A DNA stretch of 64,000 bases from an uncultured Oscillospiraceae bacterium (GCA_934573855.1 CAKTMF010000001.1:186001-250000), one strand, 5' to 3'. Counted from the first letter of the stretch, positions 8,888 to 18,701 are shown. Program-made: numbers and translations. Notes: generated by a model not told the origin, from the letters alone.

Positions 8888-10750
8888 ATGCCTCGGAATT
8901 CTCTCGGCCCCGTCGGTGCGCGCGGCATTCTAACGGAAGAAGAAAAGCAGAACATGCCCAAGATCACGAAGGAACTGCTTCTGCGCATTTTCTCCTACCT
9001 CAAGCCCTACATTCCGCAATTTCTGCTGGTGTTCGTCACGATCATCATATCCTCCGTCATCGGTCTGCTGCCGTCCATACTCACCGGGCGCATCGTGGAT
9101 GAAGCCCTTGTGGGCAAGAATATGACTCTGCTCATTCAGCTGCTTCTGCTCGCTTTTGCTACGCTGACAGTCTCCCGTGTCATCGGTGCTGTTGAGGACT
9201 ACATAAACGCCTAGATATCCCAGCGCATCGTGTTCGATATGCGAAACCAGATGTATGACCATCTTCAGCACATGCCTCACGCTTTCTTCACCACGGAGAA
9301 GCAGGGCGATATCATTACCAGAATGAACACGGATATCTCCGGCGTATCTACGGTGATATCAAGCACTCTCGCCTCCATCGTCAGCAATATCGCCACCGTG
9401 GTAACAACGCTTGTTGCTCTGTTCTCCATGAACTGGAAGCTGGCAATCGTCGGCATTCTGGTCATTCCCATGCTGATTTTTCCCACAAAAGCCGTGGGGA
9501 AAAAGCGCTGGAGTCTTATGAGCGAGAGCCAGAGCGAGTCAGACGAGATGAACCAGCTTATCAATGAGACACTGTCCGTCTCCGGTTCTCTTCTTGTCAA
9601 GCTCTTCACCAGGGAAAAAGAGGAATACGATAAGTTCGTCGCCGTAAACGAGAGCCTTACTCAGATCAATCTGAAGGAAAGGCGCAGCGGCTCCTGGTTC
9701 TGGGTTTTCATGGGTCTGTTCACCGAGCTTGGACCTCTGCTCATCTACTTCTTCGGCGGTCTGTTTATCATTCGGGGAATGGATCCCAGTCTGTCCGTCG
9801 GTACTGTCACTGCTGTTGTGGCTCTCATCAACAGACTGTACCGCCCTGTGGACAGTCTCACCAACATAAGCGTGGAGTTCACCCGCTCTCTGGCACTGTT
9901 CACCCGTATCTTCGACTATTTCGACAAATCCGTGTCCATACGTTCCCCGGAGAAGGGCCGCAGGCCCAACTTTGCCGACAGCCCGGTCATATATAACCAT
10001 GTGTCTTTCTCCTATTCCCCGGACAAGCCGCTTCTCACCGATATAACCTTCACTGTACCGCCCGGAAAGATGTATGCTATCGTCGGTCCCTCGGGCTCCG
10101 GCAAATCGACTGTCGTCAATCTGCTGCCCAGACTTTACGATGTCAACAGCGGTCACGTCTATATCGGAAGATATGACGTGCGAACCATAGACCTTGAGTA
10201 CCTGCGCGACAACGTGGGTCTCGTCACTCAGGAGACCTACCTCTTTAACGGCACTATCATGGATAACCTGCTCTACGCCAAGGCCGGCGCCACTCGCGAG
10301 GAGGTGGAGAACGCCTGCAGGATCGCAAATATTCATGACTTCATCGTCAGCCAGCCCGACGGCTATGACACCGAAGTGGGCAACCGGGGCTTGAAGCTCT
10401 CCGGCGGTGAGAAACAGCGTATCTCCATCGCCCGGGTCGTGCTGAAGGATCCCAGGGTTCTCATCTTGGATGAGGCTACCTCCGCGCTGGACTCCATCTC
10501 CGAAAATGCCATTCAGGATGCCCTTGACAAGGTCATGCAGGGCCGTACCAGCATCGTCATTGCTCACAGACTTTCCACCATACTCAAGGCTGACAAGATC
10601 CTCGTCGTCGCCAACGGCGGCATCGCCGAGCAGGGTACCCATGAGGAGCTTCTGGCCAGCAACGGAATCTACCGCGACCTTTATGAGACTCAGTTCAGGA
10701 GAATTCTTGATATGGAAGACCCGGACGACAACAGCAGCAAAGACAAGTGA
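8888..10750 (+). pseudogene. ABC exporter (membrane-ATPase half-transporter) with in-frame amber codon
   Basis: The frame encodes a 620-residue homodimer- or heterodimer-type ABC exporter: N-terminal six-helix membrane domain, then an ATPase with GPSGSGKST, LSGGEKQR and VLILDEATSALD. A TAG at 9212-9214 interrupts it after residue 108 (EDYINA-stop-ISQRIVFDMRNQMY). Homologues have Trp at this place, so a single TGG to TAG change explains it. The downstream ORF from 9230 lacks the first helices. The ATPase core is intact, which suggests recent inactivation, a sequencing error, or suppression. A good ribosome site (AAAGGA) precedes the ATG at 8888. Confidence 0.85.
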
Positions 10751-10875
10751 ACGCTTTGACAAGAGGCTGAATCATGCTGGACAATATCCGCGCAACCGTT
10801 CCCCAGACAACAAGGCCGAGGGAAAAAGAGCGCTCTCAGTATTTCTCCCATATTTTTCACCTCTGATACTCATTT

Positions 10876-10903
10876 CTGATTAAAAATAGACATTTTTAAT
10901 CAG
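10876..10903. terminator. Perfect 12-bp palindromic hairpin after the ABC gene
   Basis: CTGATTAAAAAT and ATTTTTAATCAG flank a 4-base loop and are followed by TTTTC. It could end the ABC transcript despite its low GC content. The remaining gap up to 11044 is AT-rich with no convincing gene. Confidence 0.45.
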
Positions 10904-11043
10904 TTTTCAGTATGATACGGTTCTCTTATTACAATTTTTGATTATTATGAGTCAGCCGGCAGAATTCGTATGAAGTCATTTTTCTTTCCCCATCTTTATC
11001 TCGCTGTTCCGGCTGTATAATAAACGGAACTTATACATGTTTT

Positions 11044-11077
11044 ATGCCCGCACCAGTCTCGGTGCGGGCATTTTTCA
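11044..11077. terminator. Bidirectional terminator between ABC and hypA
   Basis: A GC-rich stem ATGCCCGCACC / GGTGCGGGCAT with a 6-base loop and a T-run on the plus strand. It can serve both the ABC gene and the convergent hypA transcript. Confidence 0.8.
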
Positions 11078-11103
11078 TGTAGATTTTGTATGCGAGAATC
11101 GTA

Positions 11104-11445
11104 TCAGTATCCTTCAATTTCAAGTACCACGATGTCTCTGCCGGACACCGGCATAAGCTTTTTGCCTCCGCATTGGGGACAGACGAGTTTTTCAAGATCA
11201 GCTTCAAACTTCTCGCCACAGTCAAGGCACGCCGCCTCGCCGTTGAGCGTCACAGTCTTCATCACGCTTCCCTCGTACTCTGTGCCGTCGGTCACGGCGC
11301 TCCAGCAGTCCTCCATATATTTCGCGACCACTCCGCTGAGACTTCCGATCTGAAGGGTGATGGAATTTACGCCCTCCAGATCGCTTTCTTTTACGATAGA
11401 GTCAACTTTTTTCAGCAAAGCGTCGCACAAGCCAAGCTCATGCAT
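11104..11445 (-). CDS. hypA: Hydrogenase nickel-insertion protein HypA
   Basis: This 113-residue protein starts with the MHE motif whose His2 binds nickel. It has two zinc-binding CxxC pairs (Cys73/Cys76 and Cys89/Cys92), as in HypA, which hands nickel to NiFe hydrogenases. Its ATG overlaps the stop of the flavoprotein gene by one base, so the two are translationally coupled. No hydrogenase subunit or hypB is in the window. Confidence 0.9.
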   Translation of the reverse strand: MHELGLCDALLKKVDSIVKESDLEGVNSITLQIGSLSGVVAKYMEDCWSAVTDGTEYEGSVMKTVTLNGEAACLDCGEKFEADLEKLVCPQCGGKKLMPVSGRDIVVLEIEGY

Positions 11446-12827
11446 TACTTTTTCTCCGTAACAACGCGCTTTACAACCTTGGGAACCTTCTTGATAATGT
11501 CTCCTACCGCATGGATGGGCAGAGTCTCAAAGGTGCCAGCCTGCCAGTCGCGTACCTTGCGGAGCTTTATGGCGTCGAACTTGCACTTTGTGGTGCAGAG
11601 ACCGCAGCCGATGCACAGATACTCATCCACCTTTGCCGCGCCGCAGCCAAGGCAGCGTGAGCATTCTTTCCGTACCTGCTCCTCGGTAAAGGTAACTCTT
11701 GCGTCGGAGAAGGTCTTTGCCTTGGACTCGTTGTAACCGGGAACCTGACGGTGGCTGTTGTCAAAGCCCTCCAGGGCAATCTGGACGTGCTCCTTGTCCA
11801 GCTCACGGTAAACTCTTCTGTCACGGCCCATGGTAAGAGTCTGGCCCTCGTGTACGGCACGGTGGAGAGAAATGGAGCCTTCCTTACCTGCCGCGATGGC
11901 GTCAATGGCGAACTTGGGTCCGGTGACCACATCGCCGCCGGCAAAGACATCCGCAACGGAGGTCTGCCAGGTAACGGGATCGGCAGCTATGCGGCCCTTC
12001 TCGTCCAGCTCAAAGAGACCTGCCAGACCGCCAAGGTCAATCCTCTGGCCTATGGCGGCGATGACGGAATCCAGTCTGCACTCGTCGCCCTCGCACTTAA
12101 GAAGCTCGACCTTACCGTCGCCGACGATCTCAAGAGGCCTGTGCTCGAACAGGAACTTGACGCCCTCTTCTCTTGCTTCTCTGACCTCCTCGGGGTCTGC
12201 GGGCATGTCGGACTCCTTTCTGCGGTATACCACAGTCACATCTGCACCGAGACGGACAGCGGCTCTCGCAACGTCCATTGCCACGTTGCCGCCGCCGATC
12301 ACAGCGACCTTCTTGCCGATCTCGGGCCTGTTGCCCAGATTGACCTCACGCAGGAAGTCGATGCCGGAGAACACACCGGGAAGCTCCTCGCCGGGAATGC
12401 CCAGCTTTGCACCCTTCTGTGCGCCGATGGCAAGATAGAAGCCCTTGTAGCCCTGCTCGCGCAGCTCGTCAAGCGTAACGTCCCTGCCGACTTCAACGCC
12501 GCATCGGAACTCAACTCCCATCTCCCGGAGGATATCGATCTCGGCATTGAGAACGTCCTTTTCAAGTCGGAAAGAGGGGATGCCCAGCACCAGCATACCG
12601 CCAGGAACCGGGTTCCTGTCGAACACGGTGACGGGATAGCCCTTGTTTGCAAGATAGTATGCGCAGCTCATGCCCGCGGGGCCGGCGCCGATGACCGCGA
12701 TCTTCTCGGTGTAGGGGCGTCCGATCTGGTTGACCATCTTGGGAACAAAACGGGTGGCCTCGTCAAGGTCATGGTCAGCAATGAAGCGCTTGACCTCGTC
12801 GATGGCAATAAGAATCTCATGAGACAC
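11445..12827 (-). CDS. GltD-like FAD/NAD oxidoreductase with ferredoxin tail, 5'-truncated
   Basis: The product is 460 residues. GAGPAG (47-52) binds FAD and GGGNVAMD (around 195) binds NAD(P). A cysteine-rich C-terminus (CSRCLGCG ... CIGCGLCTTKC, about residues 390-415) can hold 4Fe-4S clusters. Relatives of this GltD-like group carry an N-terminal 4Fe-4S domain before the AIDEVKRFIAD helix; here the reading frame begins immediately at that helix from a GTG just after a stop codon. The start also lies only 21 bases from the divergent parB start, leaving no room for a promoter. The gene has probably lost its 5' end at a junction near 12.82 kb. Confidence 0.8.
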   Translation of the reverse strand: MSHEILIAIDEVKRFIADHDLDEATRFVPKMVNQIGRPYTEKIAVIGAGPAGMSCAYYLANKGYPVTVFDRNPVPGGMLVLGIPSFRLEKDVLNAEIDILREMGVEFRCGVEVGRDVTLDELREQGYKGFYLAIGAQKGAKLGIPGEELPGVFSGIDFLREVNLGNRPEIGKKVAVIGGGNVAMDVARAAVRLGADVTVVYRRKESDMPADPEEVREAREEGVKFLFEHRPLEIVGDGKVELLKCEGDECRLDSVIAAIGQRIDLGGLAGLFELDEKGRIAADPVTWQTSVADVFAGGDVVTGPKFAIDAIAAGKEGSISLHRAVHEGQTLTMGRDRRVYRELDKEHVQIALEGFDNSHRQVPGYNESKAKTFSDARVTFTEEQVRKECSRCLGCGAAKVDEYLCIGCGLCTTKCKFDAIKLRKVRDWQAGTFETLPIHAVGDIIKKVPKVVKRVVTEKK

Positions 12828-12848
12828 TCACGAAGGAGGTGACAGAAA

Positions 12849-13820
12849 ATGAAGAGCGTGCAAAAAATCGATCTGGGCCTGACCGGGTACGATGAGCTCT
12901 TTATGAATGATGCGGAGCGTAAAGAAAACAAGCTCCCCAGAATTTATGACGTGCCCATTTCGGAAATTGATGATTTCCCCGACCATCCGTTTAAGGTGAA
13001 AGTTGATGAGGATATGGACCAACTTGTTCAGAGCATTAAAGAGCGCGGGATTATTACGCCTGTCACACTTCGTCCGAAGGAAGATGGACGGTACGAAATC
13101 GTATCCGGGCATCGCAGAAAGAAGGCTTGTGAGCTTGCAGGACTTGATACCGTTAAAGCTGAAGTCCGGGAAATGACCCGTGATGAAGCGATTATCTTAA
13201 TGGCTGAATCGAACTTGCAGCAGTCCACAATCCTTCCGAGTGAAAAAGCATTTTCGTACAAGATGCGTCTTGAAGCTATGAATAGACAGGGACAACGCAC
13301 AGATTTAACTTATTCCCCACTGGGGAACAAGTTGCAGGGTGTAAAGTCATCTGATGTGATGGCGGAAGAAGTCGGAGAAAGTAAAAACACTATTTTTCGC
13401 TATATCCGTTTGACCGAGCTTATCCCTGAATTGCTCCAGCTTGTTGATGAAAGCCGTATCGCGTTCCGACCGGCGGTTGAACTGTCCTACCTCAAAAAAG
13501 AGGAACAGAGTGCGCTGCTTGAAGAAATCTCATATACGGATGCAACACCGTCCCTTGCCCAGGCTATCAAGATGAAGAAGTTCTCTAATGAAGGAACCCC
13601 GGCTTTGTTGGCGAGGAGCACTACGGAATCGTTACAAAACTTTCCCAGCAAGAAATATCTGAAAAGTACAGACCGATTATTTCGGAATACATGCCTTTTA
13701 TTCTTCTTACGTTGGAAGAAGGAGAAATCATCAATGATTATTGGAGAAACAATCGCAAACATCAGAGACATAAAGAAAGAACGGAAAGCATATTTGGATT
13801 TGATGACGAAACCGAGATAA
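12849..13820 (+). pseudogene. ParB-like partition protein of an integrative element, C-terminally broken
   Basis: The first ~248 residues are a ParB/Spo0J-type DNA-binding protein: PISEIDDFPDHPFKV, the nuclease/CTP fold motif YEIVSGHRRKKACELAGL, and a HTH region (VMAEEVGESKNTIFRYIRLT). After SNEG (about 13594) the frame reads unrelated sequence that belongs in another frame to the next fragment, so the normal C-terminus is gone. A strong GGAGGTGA site precedes the ATG. ParB proteins of this kind accompany conjugative elements of the Tn1549/CTn type. It is probably non-functional. Confidence 0.75.
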
Positions 13821-14194
13821 AACATGCTGAAGTTCGAAGTAATAATGACCCAATCGAAGAAATTATTAGGAATGAGGACAGGAGGAATGTTAATCGCGCT
13901 CTTGCACTATTGTCTCAAAAACAAAGGACGCGTGTTATTAAGCATTTCTACGACAATAAGAGTCTTGGAGAAATCGCAGGTGAAGAGGGCGTTAATAAGA
14001 ATGCTGTTGCCAAATCCGTGAAACAAGCTTTGAAAATAATGAAAAATTTTTTCGAGAATGCTGCCGACGGGTATGCTCTATTATCTCGTCAGCGATCTGA
14101 TGGGCGGCAGAGCGGCCGGAAGAACGGCGTTCTATGTGGGCGGCTGCGCCGTCTGCTTCGCGCTCATTCTCATCACCACATGGTTCCAGTATAA
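13691..14194 (+). pseudogene. Sigma-70-like regulator of an integrative element, fused to foreign sequence
   Basis: MPFILLTLEEGEIINDYWRN followed by a region-4-like helix-turn-helix (LGEIAGEEGVNKNAVAKSVKQAL) matches the small sigma-like proteins of conjugative transposons, which normally end at KNFF. Here the ORF continues past about 14056 into out-of-frame ABC-transporter sequence. Upstream, related coding sequence in the same frame begins near 13594, exactly where ParB homology stops. An internal deletion inside an integrative element would produce this. Confidence 0.6.
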
Positions 14195-14445
14195 TGATAC
14201 CTATTTCACAACATATAAAGAGAGCGGAAAGCGCCGCCTGACCCTCGCGGAGAGGCTGCGCATGCTGCCGCTGTCGTTCTTCGGCAAGCGCGACCTCGCC
14301 GACCTGACCAGCACCATCATGGCCGACTGCGAGGTGCTTGAAAAGACCTGCTCGCATTATATCCCCGGCCTTTTCGGATCGCTCATCTCGACGGTCCTCA
14401 TTTCGCTCGGCATGTTCGCCTTTGACTGGCGCAATGCCGCCACAG
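14058..14445 (+). pseudogene. ABC-transporter membrane-domain fragment
   Basis: About 128 residues resemble the N-terminal membrane domain of an ABC exporter: two hydrophobic helices, FQYNDTYFTTYKESGKRR, then SFFGKRDLADLTSTIMADCEVLE, a typical coupling-helix region. It stops abruptly after FDWRN near 14440, with no ATPase domain. Both edges abut unrelated fragments. It is GC-rich, unlike the integrative-element pieces to its left. Confidence 0.6.
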
Positions 14446-14637
14446 CCCCTGAGATATTTCCGCAAATGAGTTCATCAGGAGGATAAATACCTCGTTTCGA
14501 CTGAGCTTGCAGATGTGATAATGAAAATCCTTCGTCATGCTGCCGAGTTCGTCTGCACTCAGCCCTTTGCCGCGCACAGGCTCGATCATATCAGGTACTT
14601 TTTTAAGCTTCTTTTGCGGAAACTTTGCGAAAGGCAT
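14440..14637 (-). pseudogene. GntR-family FCD-domain fragment
   Basis: On the minus strand the sequence reads KGLSADELGSMTKDFHYHICKLSRNEVFILLMNSFAEIS. This matches the FHxxL...S-N-xxLxxL core of the FCD ligand domain of GntR regulators. It has no DNA-binding part and no complete C-terminus, and runs into the ABC fragment near 14440. The stretch from here to 14729 holds only an AT-rich (TA)n-like run and the ligase ribosome site. Confidence 0.45.
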
Positions 14638-14729
14638 TGATATATATATATTATACTGTCTCCGTGGGTTTTCTCCGTTTTGTCAGAAAGCGAACGGAGC
14701 GAGAAAGATAGATAAAGGAGTCAGAATAT

Positions 14730-16430
14730 ATGAGCGAGCAGGAAATGACCGGCTACCCGTCATTAGACAAGCCATGGCTGAAATATTACTCTGCGGAGGC
14801 TATCAACGCCCCGCTGCCGGATGGAACAATGTTTGATTTGCTGTATAACAGCGATAAATGCAGATCAAATAATACAGCATTGAAATATTTTGGAAACAGT
14901 ATCTCCTACGGGGAAATGTTCAAAAACATCAGAATGGCTGCGGGTGCTCTCTCGGCCCACGGAGTCAAGCGCGGGGACGTGGTATCTATTCTGTCGCTGA
15001 ACACGCCAGAGACGACATATGTGATATATGGCCTGAATCTTATAGGTGCGGTCGCTAATCTGCTTGTGGCAAACATGACTCCGGACGAGATAAGTAAAAA
15101 CGTATCAGAAACAGGGTCAAAACTGCTTTTTGTACTTGATAGAATGACGGATGGGTTGGCAAATGCCGCTCTCCCCATTCCGGTAATTGAACTGCCTATC
15201 GCAAATTCTGCCGTTGGGCTTGAGAAGCTGCTTTTGAACGTCAGTGGCTGCCTTAAGCGGTCAGCGGCAAGCGAGCGTCAGACATTCAAAGAATTCGTTT
15301 CCAAGTATGGAGAAGCTGAAAAAATATCAGAGGATATGACCAATGCACCTGCGGTAATACTATACACCAGCGGCACGACCGGCTCGCCAAAGGGAGTTGT
15401 CTTGAGCAATCGTAACATAAACTCCTGCGCTGTGCAGTGTTCGGTTTCGGGGAAAGATTACAGACCGGAGGAAGCTTTTTTGAATATCCTTCCTCCGTTT
15501 TTTAGCTTCGGAATCTGCATGAAACATCTGTGCCTTTATACTGGCATGACAGAGATTCCTGTGCTTATCCCCAAAGAAAAGACAGTTATCGGCATGATAA
15601 AGCGACACCGCCCCGAACGTTTCGTGATCGGCCCGGCAATAACAGGCGTGATAGAAAAATATCCATGGAACGACCTATCATTTTTAACTGACCTGACCGG
15701 GGGAGGAGGAAGTATTTCCGCGCAGAAAGAACGGCAGCTCAATGATATTCTGAGAGGAAAAGGTGCAAAAAGCAGATATTTATCCGGATATGGAATGACG
15801 GAACTCAGCGCTGTCGTTTCAATGAACCACAATAACAACTGTAGAGAACAGAGCGTCGGTATACCACTTCCGCTGGTCAATGTCAAGGTTTGCAGTCCTG
15901 ACAGCGGAGCGGAACTCGGCTTTGATCAGGAGGGTGAATTGATGATCGATTCTCCGGGGGCGATGATGACATATTTTTCAAACGCCGAGGAAACGGATAA
16001 TGTTATGCAGTATGCCGCAGATGGACGCAGATGGGTCCACTCCGGAGATCTTGCTAAAATAGACAGGGACGGTTTCATCTATATCACGGGACGCCTGAAA
16101 AGAATTTACATAGTAAAATACAAGGATATAGCGCATAAACTGTTCCCGCAGCGACTGGAGGAACTCATTAGACAGATACCGGGAGTAAATGAATGCGGTG
16201 TGATCGTGCAAGAGGATGCTGAACAGTGCAATATACCGGTAGTTTTCATTACGCCGCGCGGACAGTCAGATAAAGCTGCACTGAGAAATGCGGTTTTAGA
16301 AGAAATTGCAAAGGAGCTTCCGGGATATTACAGACCTAAGAATATTGTGCTGCTGGAAAAGATGCCGGTAAATTCAAATCAAAAGATCGACTACCGTGCA
16401 TTGGAGCGTATTTCATCTGAGCGCACCTGA
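14730..16430 (+). CDS. AMP-dependent acyl-CoA synthetase/ligase family protein
   Basis: This 566-residue adenylating enzyme has the phosphate-binding loop ILYTSGTTGSPKGVV, the YGMTE motif, the hinge HSGDLAKIDRDGFIYITGRLKRI and the C-terminal lysine region NQKIDYRAL. It activates a carboxylic acid as acyl-AMP for transfer to CoA or a carrier. The start has a GGAG site. Base composition is lower in GC than genes on its right and no carrier protein or thiolation partner lies beside it, so acquisition from elsewhere is plausible. The substrate is unknown. Confidence 0.85.
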   Translation: MSEQEMTGYPSLDKPWLKYYSAEAINAPLPDGTMFDLLYNSDKCRSNNTALKYFGNSISYGEMFKNIRMAAGALSAHGVKRGDVVSILSLNTPETTYVIYGLNLIGAVANLLVANMTPDEISKNVSETGSKLLFVLDRMTDGLANAALPIPVIELPIANSAVGLEKLLLNVSGCLKRSAASERQTFKEFVSKYGEAEKISEDMTNAPAVILYTSGTTGSPKGVVLSNRNINSCAVQCSVSGKDYRPEEAFLNILPPFFSFGICMKHLCLYTGMTEIPVLIPKEKTVIGMIKRHRPERFVIGPAITGVIEKYPWNDLSFLTDLTGGGGSISAQKERQLNDILRGKGAKSRYLSGYGMTELSAVVSMNHNNNCREQSVGIPLPLVNVKVCSPDSGAELGFDQEGELMIDSPGAMMTYFSNAEETDNVMQYAADGRRWVHSGDLAKIDRDGFIYITGRLKRIYIVKYKDIAHKLFPQRLEELIRQIPGVNECGVIVQEDAEQCNIPVVFITPRGQSDKAALRNAVLEEIAKELPGYYRPKNIVLLEKMPVNSNQKIDYRALERISSERT

Positions 16431-16506
16431 GCCTCCGGTTCACACGGTCGTTAAATAAAAGGTAAGCCCTTGCTGATTGATATAATCCACATAGAGTATA
16501 GAACGC

Positions 16507-16541
16507 GAAGCAGGAAGGCGTTTGAAACGCTTTCCTGCTTC
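16507..16541. terminator. Long-stem terminator between the ligase and rfbB
   Basis: GAAGCAGGAA and TTCCTGCTTC form the base of a hairpin, with GCGTTT/AAACGC extending it. ATCTTTT follows on the plus strand. It separates two convergent genes. Confidence 0.75.
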
Positions 16542-16576
16542 AATCTTTTGAAACCTTAGCGGTATTAAGTACAGGC

Positions 16577-17629
16577 TCAGCCGTACATTTTGCTGTAATA
16601 ATCGAGATAGTCGCCCGAGACGACGTGGTCGACCCACGCGCTGTTCCGGAGGTACCATTCGATCGTCTCGTGCATGCCGTCGCGGAAGGTATATTTCGGC
16701 TCCCAGCCGAGCTGTGTGGTGATCTTGGTGTTGTCGATGGCGTAGCGGCGGTCGTGGCCGGGGCGGTCCTGAACGTAGGTGATGAGGCTCTCGGGCTTGT
16801 TGAGCTCGTCAAGGATGAGCCTGACGATCTCGATATTTGCGCGCTCGTTGTTGCCTCCGATGTTGTATACCTCGCCGCGCACGCCCTTTTCAAGCACTGT
16901 CTCGATGGCGCTGCAATGGTCGGAGACATGAAGCCAGTCCCTTATCTGCATGCCGTCGCCGTAGACGGGGAGCGCCTTGTTGCCCTTGGCGTTGTGGAGC
17001 ATGAGCGGGATGAGCTTTTCCGGGAACTGGTAGGGGCCGTAGTTATTGGAGCAGCGGGTGATGTTCACCGGCATGCCGTAGGTCTGGTGATAGGCTCTGA
17101 CGACCAGATCCGCGCTCGCCTTCGAGGCGGAGTAGGGGCTGTTTGGGGCGATAGGGGTGGTCTCGGTGAACATCCCGGTCTTGCCAAGCGCGCCGTAGAC
17201 CTCATCCGTGGAGACCTGAAGATAGACGACGCCCTCCTTATATTCGCGGGAATACTTGTTGCCGGGGTCGAGCTTCCAGTGGCGCTTCGCGGCGTCAAGG
17301 AGCGTCTGGCTGCCGACGATGTTCGTGGTGAGGAATATCTCCGGCTCAACGATACTGCGGTCAACGTGTGACTCCGCGGCAAAATGCACCACCGTGTCAA
17401 ATTCGTAGCGACTGAACAGCTCCTCCGCAAGGGCCTTGTCGCGTATGTCGCCGTGGACGAAAACATAGCGGCTGTCGTCACTGACGGAGAGAAGGTTTTC
17501 AAGGTTCCCCGCGTAGGTCAGCAGGTCGAGATTGACGAGCGTCTCCACGTCGGAGCGCTTTGAGAGAATATAGTGTATGAAGTTCGAGCCGATGAAGCCC
17601 GCGCCGCCGGTAATTAAAACCCTTTTCAT
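16577..17629 (-). CDS. rfbB: dTDP-glucose 4,6-dehydratase
   Basis: RmlB, 350 residues. It converts dTDP-glucose to dTDP-4-keto-6-deoxyglucose, the second step to dTDP-rhamnose and other deoxysugars. The Rossmann motif TGGAGFIGSN is at residues 7-16, and QVSTDEVYG and SPYSASKASAD contain the catalytic region. The start overlaps the stop of rfbA by four bases (ATGA), so the pair is coupled. rmlC and rmlD are not adjacent. Confidence 0.96.
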   Translation of the reverse strand: MKRVLITGGAGFIGSNFIHYILSKRSDVETLVNLDLLTYAGNLENLLSVSDDSRYVFVHGDIRDKALAEELFSRYEFDTVVHFAAESHVDRSIVEPEIFLTTNIVGSQTLLDAAKRHWKLDPGNKYSREYKEGVVYLQVSTDEVYGALGKTGMFTETTPIAPNSPYSASKASADLVVRAYHQTYGMPVNITRCSNNYGPYQFPEKLIPLMLHNAKGNKALPVYGDGMQIRDWLHVSDHCSAIETVLEKGVRGEVYNIGGNNERANIEIVRLILDELNKPESLITYVQDRPGHDRRYAIDNTKITTQLGWEPKYTFRDGMHETIEWYLRNSAWVDHVVSGDYLDYYSKMYG

Positions 17630-18498
17630 ATTTCACCCTCCGCGACTCTTATGAGGTATCTGCCGTAGTCGGTCTTGAGCAGCGGCTGCGCGAGCCGTAT
17701 GAGCTGCTCCTTGTCTATGTAGCCCATGCGGAAGGCGATCTCCTCCACGCAGGCGACATACATGCCCTGACGCTTCTGGATGATGGAGACGAAGTTCGCC
17801 GCCTCCAGAAGGCTCTCGTGGGTGCCGGTGTCAAGCCACGCGAGACCGCGGCCGAAGAGGCTGACCCGCAGCTCGCCGCGCCTGAGGTACTCGTTGTTCA
17901 CCGCGGTTATCTCAAGCTCGCCGCGCCTAGAGGGGGTAATGCTCTTGGCGATGGAGACCACGTCGTTATCATAGAAGTAAAGACCCGGCACGGCGTAGTT
18001 CGACTTGGGGTCCTCGGGCTTTTCCTCAATGGAGAGGACGTTTCTGTTCTCGTCGAACTCCACCACGCCGAAGGAGGAGGGATTCGGTACGGCGTAGCCG
18101 AATATCACCGCGCCGCGCTCGAGCTTCGCCGCCTTCTTGACTGCGGGGGTGATGCCGCCGCCGTAGAAAATATTGTCGCCCAGAATGAGACAGACCTTGT
18201 CGCCGCCGATGAACTCCTCGCCTATGAGGAACGCCTGCGCAATGCCCTTCGGCTCCTCCTGCACGGCGTATTCAAGGCGAAGGCCCAGCTCCTCCCCGCT
18301 GCCGAACAGCTCGCGGAAGGCGTGGATGTCGCGCGGCGTTGAGATGATAAGCACCTCGCGTATCCCGGATAGCATGAGTACGGACAGCGGGTAGTATATC
18401 ATCGGCTTATCATATACAGGAAGTATCTGCTTGGAAATGGAGCGCGTTATCGGATAGAGACGTGTGCCGGAGCCTCCGGCAAGGATGATTCCTTTCAT
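17626..18498 (-). CDS. rfbA: Glucose-1-phosphate thymidylyltransferase
   Basis: RmlA, 291 residues. It joins dTTP and glucose-1-phosphate to make dTDP-glucose. The nucleotide-binding signature GIILAGGSGTRLYPITRSISKQ sits at the N-terminus. The ATG at 18498 is used because AGGAGG lies upstream and the family starts with MKGIILAGG; the longer upstream frame is not needed. It is the first gene of the two-gene rfbAB unit. Confidence 0.96.
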   Translation of the reverse strand: MKGIILAGGSGTRLYPITRSISKQILPVYDKPMIYYPLSVLMLSGIREVLIISTPRDIHAFRELFGSGEELGLRLEYAVQEEPKGIAQAFLIGEEFIGGDKVCLILGDNIFYGGGITPAVKKAAKLERGAVIFGYAVPNPSSFGVVEFDENRNVLSIEEKPEDPKSNYAVPGLYFYDNDVVSIAKSITPSRRGELEITAVNNEYLRRGELRVSLFGRGLAWLDTGTHESLLEAANFVSIIQKRQGMYVACVEEIAFRMGYIDKEQLIRLAQPLLKTDYGRYLIRVAEGEI

Positions 18499-18606
18499 TT
18501 CGGCTGTCAACCTCCTTTTTGAACTGATCAGATTATATCTCAAGCGAACGGATTTTGCAATAACGCGCCGGATATTTTGGCCCATGGCGGCGCGGGGCGC
18601 GGGTAT

Positions 18607-18636
18607 TTGACTTTTTTCACGGAATTTGTTTATATG
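18607..18636 (+). promoter_or_regulatory. Possible promoter of the ECF sigma operon
   Basis: TTGACT and TATATG are separated by 18 bases, about 65 bases before the sigma gene. Autoregulation by an ECF-type promoter is also possible and cannot be judged from a single copy. Confidence 0.4.
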
Positions 18637-18701
18637 AAGCTGCGACCGAAGGACTCACATCGCGTCTATAAGGATGAAGGCAAAAGAAAGGAGCGCACCT
18701 G

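Noticed and set aside
10773..10866. Short ORF after the ABC gene starting MLDNIRATVPQ
   Set aside because: Weak ribosome site, no recognisable domain, low-complexity end; not supported as a gene.
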